64,000 nucleotides of DNA from assembly GCF_001500125.1 (NCBI RefSeq), contig NZ_LQIV01000001.1, positions 338,624 through 402,623 on the forward strand. Reading direction: 5' to 3'. The DNA is from Mycobacterium sp. IS-1742 (GTDB lineage: Bacteria > Actinomycetota > Actinomycetes > Mycobacteriales > Mycobacteriaceae). Shown piece by piece: positions 59,371-64,000 of the stretch (position 1 is its first letter; each line of letters starts with the position of its first letter). The position numbers and the translations under genes were made by a program. Below the pieces are notes generated by a model. That model was not told the DNA's origin. It ran no database searches and saw only the letters and a program-made list of their open reading frames with translations.

Positions 59371-60111
59371 GTGCCTGCCAGCCTGCGTGTCGGAGCCGCG
59401 ATCGCCACCAGCCTGCTCATCGCCGCCTCGACGTTCGCCGCTCCCGCCTCCGCCGCGCCCGCCAACATCGCCGGGAAAATCGTGTTCCTCGACCCCGGCC
59501 ACAACGGCGGCAACGACGCCTCGATCAGCAGGCAGGTGCCCACGGGCCGTGGCGGGACGAAGGACTGTCAGGCCAGCGGCACCTCGACCGAGGACGGCTA
59601 CCCGGAGCACACGTTCGCGTGGGACACCACGCTGCGCATCCGGGCTGCGCTGACCGCACTCGGGGTGCGCACCGCGATGTCCCGGGGCAACGACAATGCG
59701 CTCGGCCCATGCGTCGACGAGCGGGCCGCCCTGGCCAACTCGGTCCGGCCCAACGCGATCGTATCCGTGCACGCCGACGGCGGACCGCCGACCGGGCGGG
59801 GTTTCCACGTGCTGTACTCGTCACCCCCGCTCAACGACGCGCAGGCCGGCCCCGCGGTGCAGTTCGCGCGGATCATGCGCGATCAACTGTCCGGGTCCGG
59901 ATTCGTCCCGTCGACCTACATCGGTTCGGGAGGGCTGAACCCGCGCAGCGACATCGCCGGGCTCAACCTTGCGCAGCACCCGTCGATCCTGGTGGAACTG
60001 GGCAACATGAAGAACCCGGCCGACTCGGCGGTGATGAAGACGGCCGAGGGCCGACAGCGCTACGCCGATGCGGTCGTGCGCGGGATCGCCGCGTTCCTTG
60101 CTGTGTCGTGA
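59371..60111 (+). CDS. Secreted N-acetylmuramoyl-L-alanine amidase (Rv3717-like)
   Basis: 246 residues. The signal peptide (about 1-28, ending PASAAP) precedes an Amidase_3 domain: zinc ligands His44 (LDPGHNGG), Glu79 (PEHTF) and His134 (SVHADGG), and a catalytic Glu in ILVELGNMKN. A single catalytic domain, no wall-binding module, as in Rv3717. It cuts peptide from muramic acid. GTG 59371 lies 7 nt after TACGGT (59358-59363). Confidence 0.93.
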   Translation: MPASLRVGAAIATSLLIAASTFAAPASAAPANIAGKIVFLDPGHNGGNDASISRQVPTGRGGTKDCQASGTSTEDGYPEHTFAWDTTLRIRAALTALGVRTAMSRGNDNALGPCVDERAALANSVRPNAIVSVHADGGPPTGRGFHVLYSSPPLNDAQAGPAVQFARIMRDQLSGSGFVPSTYIGSGGLNPRSDIAGLNLAQHPSILVELGNMKNPADSAVMKTAEGRQRYADAVVRGIAAFLAVS

Positions 60112-60119
60112 CGGGCGGG

Positions 60120-60563
60120 TCAGGCGCCCGATTCGACCTCGCGCTTGAGGTTCTCGAGGACCTGCGCCTGGATCTTCTTCAGCCCCAGCGGCGCGAACGT
60201 CTTCTCGAAGAAGCCCTTGACGCCGCCCGCACCGGTCCACGACGTCTTGACCGTCACCGACGACCCCGGACCCGCCGGTGCGACGGTGTAATTGGTGACC
60301 AGCGTGGAGTTGGCGTCCTTCTCGATGACGGTGTGACCGGCGACGTCGACGGTGGCCTTGACGTCGCGCACGCGGGATTTGGTCGCCTGCAGTTTCCAGG
60401 CGGCGACGGTTCCCGCGCCCTGCCCGCCCTCGAGCACCTGGTAGTCGCGGTAGTGCTCGGAGAGGATCTTGGGCCGGACGGTCCGGTAGTCGGCGACAGC
60501 TGCCAGGACCGCCGCCGGTTCGGCGTTGACCATGACGGTGCTCGACGCGCTGACCTGTCCCAT
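60120..60563 (-). CDS. SRPBCC (START/Bet v1-like) family protein
   Basis: 147 residues from ATG 60563 with AAGGAG upstream. The helix-grip fold shows ASSTVMVNAEPAAVLAAVAD, YQVLEGGQGAGTVAAWKLQ and the C-terminal long helix LKKIQAQVLENLKREVE. It probably binds a small hydrophobic ligand. Corresponds to Rv3718c. Divergent from the FAD oxidoreductase gene. Confidence 0.87.
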   Translation of the reverse strand: MGQVSASSTVMVNAEPAAVLAAVADYRTVRPKILSEHYRDYQVLEGGQGAGTVAAWKLQATKSRVRDVKATVDVAGHTVIEKDANSTLVTNYTVAPAGPGSSVTVKTSWTGAGGVKGFFEKTFAPLGLKKIQAQVLENLKREVESGA

Positions 60564-60626
60564 GATGTGACACTCCTTCGTCGCGGTGCGGTCGCATCGG
60601 CTGCAACCGGGGACTAGCGTATATCC

Positions 60627-62006
60627 GTGTCTGTTGCTCCGACCGACGCACGGGCTGCTCACGCCGCAGGCGTGGAGCGGCTACTCGCCAGCTACCGGGC
60701 GATTCCGCCGACCGCCACAGTGCGTCTCGCCAAACCCACCTCCAACCTGTTCCGCGCCCGCGCCAAGAGCACCGCCAAGGGCCTCGACGTGTCCGGCCTG
60801 ACCGGGGTCGTCGCCGTCGACCCCGACGCCCGTACCGCCGACGTCGCAGGCATGTGCACCTACGAGGACCTCGTCACTGCGACGCTGCCCTACGGTCTGG
60901 CGCCGCTGGTGGTGCCTCAGCTCAAGACCATCACCCTCGGCGGGGCGGTCACGGGGCTGGGCATCGAGTCCACCTCGTTCCGAAACGGCCTGCCGCACGA
61001 ATCGGTACTGGAGATGGACATCCTCACCGGCGCAGGGGAAGTGCTCACCGCGAGTCGAGACCTGCACTCGGACCTCTTTCATGCGTTCCCGAATTCCTAT
61101 GGCACGCTCGGGTACTCGGTGCGCCTGAAGATCGAACTCGAACCGGTCGCACCGTTCGCGGCGCTGCGGCACCTGCGGTTCCACTCGCTCGCCGACCTGG
61201 TCGCGGCGATGGACCGCATCGTCGAAACCGGCGGCCTCGACGGCGAACCCGTCGACTACCTCGACGGCGTGGTGTTCAGTGCCGACGAGAGCTACCTGTG
61301 CCTCGGTGTGAAGACAGCGGCGCCCGGCCCGGTCAGCGACTACACCGGTCAGCAGATCTACTACCGGTCCATCCAGCACCCCGACGGCCTCAAGCACGAC
61401 CGGCTGACCATCCACGACTACCTGTGGCGCTGGGACACCGACTGGTTCTGGTGCTCACGGGCATTCGGCGCGCAGAACCCCAGGATCCGGCGGTTCTGGC
61501 CGCACCGCTACCGGCGCAGCAGTTTCTACTGGAAGCTGATCGGATACGACCAGCGGTTCGACATCGCCGACCGTATCGAGATCCGCAACGGTCGCCCGCC
61601 CCGCGAGCGGGTCGTCCAGGACGTCGAGGTGCCGATCGGACGCACCGCCGAGTTCCTCACGTGGTTCCTGCAGAACGTGCCGATCGAACCGATTTGGCTG
61701 TGCCCGTTGCGTTTACGCGACGACACCGGCTGGCCGCTCTACCCGATCCGGCCGCGGCACACCTACGTCAACGTGGGCTTCTGGTCCTCGGTGCCGGTCG
61801 GCCCCGAGGAGGGTTACACCAACAAGCTCATCGAGCGCAAGGTCAGCGAGCTCGACGGACACAAATCGCTGTACTCGGACGCCTATTACAGCCGTGAGGA
61901 GTTCGACGAACTGTACGGCGGTGAGACGTACAAGACGGTCAAGAAGGCGTACGACCCCGACTCACGTCTGCTGGATCTGTATGCCAAGGCGGTGCAGAGA
62001 CGATGA
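60627..62006 (+). CDS. FAD-binding oxidoreductase (DHCR24/BfaA-like)
   Basis: 459 residues. The N-terminal FAD_binding_4 domain has VVAVDPDARTADVAGMCTYE and TITLGGAVTGLGIESTSF. The rest is like sterol/fatty-acyl delta-reductases (DHCR24/DIMINUTO). Followed 28 bp later by a SAM-dependent fatty-acyl methyltransferase. Such pairs make 10-methyl branched fatty acids in Actinobacteria, with the flavoenzyme reducing the methylene intermediate. GTG 60627 lies 6 nt after TAGCGT (60615-60620). Confidence 0.85.
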   Translation: MSVAPTDARAAHAAGVERLLASYRAIPPTATVRLAKPTSNLFRARAKSTAKGLDVSGLTGVVAVDPDARTADVAGMCTYEDLVTATLPYGLAPLVVPQLKTITLGGAVTGLGIESTSFRNGLPHESVLEMDILTGAGEVLTASRDLHSDLFHAFPNSYGTLGYSVRLKIELEPVAPFAALRHLRFHSLADLVAAMDRIVETGGLDGEPVDYLDGVVFSADESYLCLGVKTAAPGPVSDYTGQQIYYRSIQHPDGLKHDRLTIHDYLWRWDTDWFWCSRAFGAQNPRIRRFWPHRYRRSSFYWKLIGYDQRFDIADRIEIRNGRPPRERVVQDVEVPIGRTAEFLTWFLQNVPIEPIWLCPLRLRDDTGWPLYPIRPRHTYVNVGFWSSVPVGPEEGYTNKLIERKVSELDGHKSLYSDAYYSREEFDELYGGETYKTVKKAYDPDSRLLDLYAKAVQRR

Positions 62007-62034
62007 GTGATGGCGCGAGCGTGTGGAGGCAGCT

Positions 62035-63330
62035 GTGACGAAACGAGTACCGGATCGGAAGTTGACGCTGGCGGAGATCCTCGAGATCTTCGTCGCGGGT
62101 CGGCAACCGCTGAAGTTCAGCGCATACGACGGCAGTACCGCGGGCCCTGCGGACGCCGAGTTCGGCCTCCATCTCAAGACGCCGCGCGGCACCACGTATC
62201 TGGCCACCGCGCCGGGCGATCTGGGGTTGGCGCGCGCGTACGTCTCCGGTGACCTCGAACTCACCGGTGTCCACCCGGGAGACCCGTACGAGCTGCTGCG
62301 GGCGCTGACCGAGAAGATGAAGTTCACCCTGCCGCCGCCGAAGGTGCTGCGCGACATCGTGCGCTCCATCGGGTTGGAGCACTTCAAGCCGATCGCCCCG
62401 CCGCCGCAGGAGACCCTGCCCCGCTGGCGCCGGATCGCGGAAGGGTTCCGGCACAGCAGAACCCGCGACGCCGAGGTGATCCACCACCACTACGACGTGT
62501 CGAACGCGTTCTACGAGTGGGTGCTCGGGCCGTCGATGACCTACACGTGCGCGTGCTATCCACAGCCGGACGCGACGCTGGAGGAGGCGCAGGAGAACAA
62601 GTACCGGCTGGTGTTCGAGAAGCTGCGCCTGCAGCCCGGTGACCGACTGCTCGACGTCGGGTGCGGGTGGGGTGGCATGGTGCGGTACGCGGCCCGGCAC
62701 GGTGTGAACGCCGTCGGCGTCACCCTGTCGAAGGAACAGGCGCTGTGGGGCCAGAAGGCGATCGCCGACCAGGGTCTGACCGACCTGGCGGAGATCCGGC
62801 ACGGCGACTACCGCGACGTGCGCGAGATCGGCTTCGACGCGGTCTCCTCGATCGGGTTGACCGAACACATCGGTGTCCACAACTATCCGTCGTACTTCCG
62901 GTTCCTGCAGTCGAAGCTGCGCCACGGCGGGTTGCTGCTCAACCACTGCATCACCCGGCCGGACAACCTGACCGCGCCGACCGCCGGTGGTTTCATCGAC
63001 CGCTACGTGTTCCCCGACGGTGAGCTCACCGGCTCCGGACGCATCATCACCGACGCGCAGAACGTCGGGCTCGAAGTGGTGCACGAGGAGAACCTGCGCC
63101 ACCATTACGCGCTGACCCTGCGCGACTGGTGCCGCAACCTCGTGGCGCACTGGGACGAGGCGGTCGACGAGGTGGGGCTCGGCACCGCGAAGGTGTGGGG
63201 GCTCTACATGGCGGGTTCGCGGCTCGGCTTCGAGACCAACATCGTTCAGCTGCACCAGGTTCTGGCGGTCAAACTGGACGAGCGCGGCGACGACGGCGGG
63301 CTGCCGCTACGGCCGTGGTGGTCGGCCTAG
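62035..63330 (+). CDS. Cyclopropane-fatty-acid synthase family methyltransferase (BfaB-like)
   Basis: 431 residues. GTG 62035 is chosen over GTG 62023 because GGAGG lies 7 nt upstream of it. The CFA-synthase domain has HHHYDVSNAFYEWVLGPSMT, CACYPQPDATLEEAQENKY and motif I LLDVGCGWGG (205-214). An N-terminal ~140-residue part binds lipid. It transfers methyl to the double bond of a membrane fatty acid. Corresponds to Rv3720. Overlaps dnaX tail to tail by 4 bp. Confidence 0.9.
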   Translation: MTKRVPDRKLTLAEILEIFVAGRQPLKFSAYDGSTAGPADAEFGLHLKTPRGTTYLATAPGDLGLARAYVSGDLELTGVHPGDPYELLRALTEKMKFTLPPPKVLRDIVRSIGLEHFKPIAPPPQETLPRWRRIAEGFRHSRTRDAEVIHHHYDVSNAFYEWVLGPSMTYTCACYPQPDATLEEAQENKYRLVFEKLRLQPGDRLLDVGCGWGGMVRYAARHGVNAVGVTLSKEQALWGQKAIADQGLTDLAEIRHGDYRDVREIGFDAVSSIGLTEHIGVHNYPSYFRFLQSKLRHGGLLLNHCITRPDNLTAPTAGGFIDRYVFPDGELTGSGRIITDAQNVGLEVVHEENLRHHYALTLRDWCRNLVAHWDEAVDEVGLGTAKVWGLYMAGSRLGFETNIVQLHQVLAVKLDERGDDGGLPLRPWWSA

Positions 63331-63905
63331 CTGCCGTCGATGCGGCGCGCGCCGAGTTCGTTCTGCAGCAGTTCGAGCGCGGCTTCCTCCGGGTCGCGGC
63401 GCGGCCCGGCCTCTTCGTGGACCGCTTCGGCCAGCATGCTCTCCTCGTCGTCCTCGGGGGGCGCAGCGACGGCGACGGGAGCCGGACGTGCCGGTTCGGC
63501 GGCCGCGGGTGCCTGCCCGCCGCCCGCTTCACAGCGGATGGCCCAGTCCACGCCGAGCGCGTCCTTGAGCGCCTCGCGGATGACGTCGGAGTTGCGTTGC
63601 TCGACAAGGCGTTTCGCCAGCGGGGCCGATTCGTGGCTGAGCACCAGCGTATCGCCCTCCACCGCGCGCACGATCGCGCCGGCCAGCATCACGTCGATGG
63701 TGCGGCTGCGCTGACGGACCTTCTCGCGCACCGTGGTCCACATGCTGCGCACCGCCGCCGCATTGGGCGCACCGGCGGCCGGGGGCGGTGTGGTCGCGGG
63801 TGCCTCGACCACCGGGTCGGCGGGTGGCCGCACCGGAGGCGGGGACGGCGGACGTGACGCGGGGGCGGGCGGCGCAGGCGGTGTCGGGCGCGGCGCGTCT
63901 GGCCG
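63327..63905 (-). CDS. dnaX: DNA polymerase III gamma/tau subunit, C-terminal part only
   Basis: About 190 residues are seen: a Pro/Ala-rich linker, then AVRSMWTTVREKVRQRSR, VEGDTLVLSHESAPLAKRL, NSDVIREALKDALGVDWAIR and the tail DPEEAALELLQNELGARRI, matching the end of mycobacterial DnaX. The whole N-terminal ATPase would lie at higher coordinates, yet coding character in this frame ends near 63,900 (see the plus-strand frame there). The upper boundary is approximate. Either dnaX is broken here or two genome pieces are joined. Confidence 0.75.
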   Translation of the reverse strand, partial: RPDAPRPTPPAPPAPASRPPSPPPVRPPADPVVEAPATTPPPAAGAPNAAAVRSMWTTVREKVRQRSRTIDVMLAGAIVRAVEGDTLVLSHESAPLAKRLVEQRNSDVIREALKDALGVDWAIRCEAGGGQAPAAAEPARPAPVAVAAPPEDDEESMLAEAVHEEAGPRRDPEEAALELLQNELGARRIDGS

Positions 63906-64000
63906 GCAGCGCACTGCAGCGCGTCGGCGTCTTCGAGGCCGGGGTGGAGTCGACCAAGGACCCCAGGTACGTCGTGGTGCCGCAGCGCGAACGCCTCGAG
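63881..64000 (+). CDS. Plus-strand coding frame of unknown protein (3' partial)
   Basis: From about 63,880 one plus frame has G or C in virtually every third position and a mixed second position, the signature of real coding in this genome. It reads LAGSALQRVGVFEAGV and then TKDPRYVVVPQRERLE up to the last base. I do not recognise the family. GTG 63881 is only a candidate start. The gene could begin earlier, or the frame could be an internal piece joined here. Confidence 0.5.
   Translation, partial: MSGAARLAGSALQRVGVFEAGVESTKDPRYVVVPQRERLE

Overview
The window reads as chromosome of a fast-growing Mycobacterium (Mycolicibacterium). Almost all genes are GC-rich with G or C in the third codon position. 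The gene order, as remembered from M. tuberculosis, follows Rv3685c to Rv3721c: P450, YqeY protein, DUF4129/DUF4350/MoxR/DUF58/SpoIIM/RDD block, glpK, the five-gene ergothioneine operon, asd-ask, leuA, a DnaQ-like exonuclease, murT-gatD, recR, YbaB protein, amidase, an FAD oxidoreductase plus CFA-synthase pair, and the 3' end of dnaX. No database search was possible. Family names rest on motifs and recall.

Region 1 (1-5980) is the right end of an integrated island. It has visibly lower GC and holds two large convergent genes: an N6-adenine DNA methyltransferase fused to an RNase H-fold nuclease (its 5' end lies outside the window), and a PHP phosphoesterase fused to an SMC-type ATPase. The island ends at a 43-nt copy of the 3' half of tRNA-Pro(CGG), the footprint of integration into a tRNA gene. 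This pair is the best candidate for a poorly described defence system.

Region 2 (6036-21155) is core chromosome: P450 with divergent TetR, a TesB thioesterase, a three-gene group of haem-oxygenase-like protein, CDGSH protein and HemK2-like methyltransferase, several small mycobacterial genes, an F420-dependent oxidoreductase, and the MoxR block.

Region 3 (21166-33051) is accessory and metabolic: carotenoid oxygenase, a broken GntR regulator, an NCS1 permease with strong palindromes around it, two PadR regulators, glpK, two methyltransferases, an MHS transporter, a metallo-hydrolase and a glutamate-cysteine ligase-like protein.

Region 4 (33055-44228, mostly minus strand) holds egtE-D-C-B-A (overlapping genes), a secreted PknH-like sensor domain protein, Ohr, FurA without katG, two secreted or membrane proteins, asd and ask.

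Region 5 (44333-52511) holds a nitroreductase, amtB, a class III-like glutamine synthetase, three proteins matching the subunits of glutamate synthase or N-methylglutamate synthase, an FAD amine oxidoreductase and an XRE-cupin regulator. Together they look like an N-methylglutamate-type amine/nitrogen assimilation operon inserted between ask and leuA.

Region 6 (52512-64000) holds leuA behind a leucine leader peptide, and the cell-wall, repair and lipid genes listed above. At about 63,900 the dnaX frame breaks off within its proline-rich linker and a plus-strand coding frame takes over. This is either a rearrangement or an assembly join.

No gene-free stretch exceeds 300 bases. The longest (5782-6035) carries the att site and a terminator. 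I saw no rRNA, intact tRNA, CRISPR array or insertion sequence.
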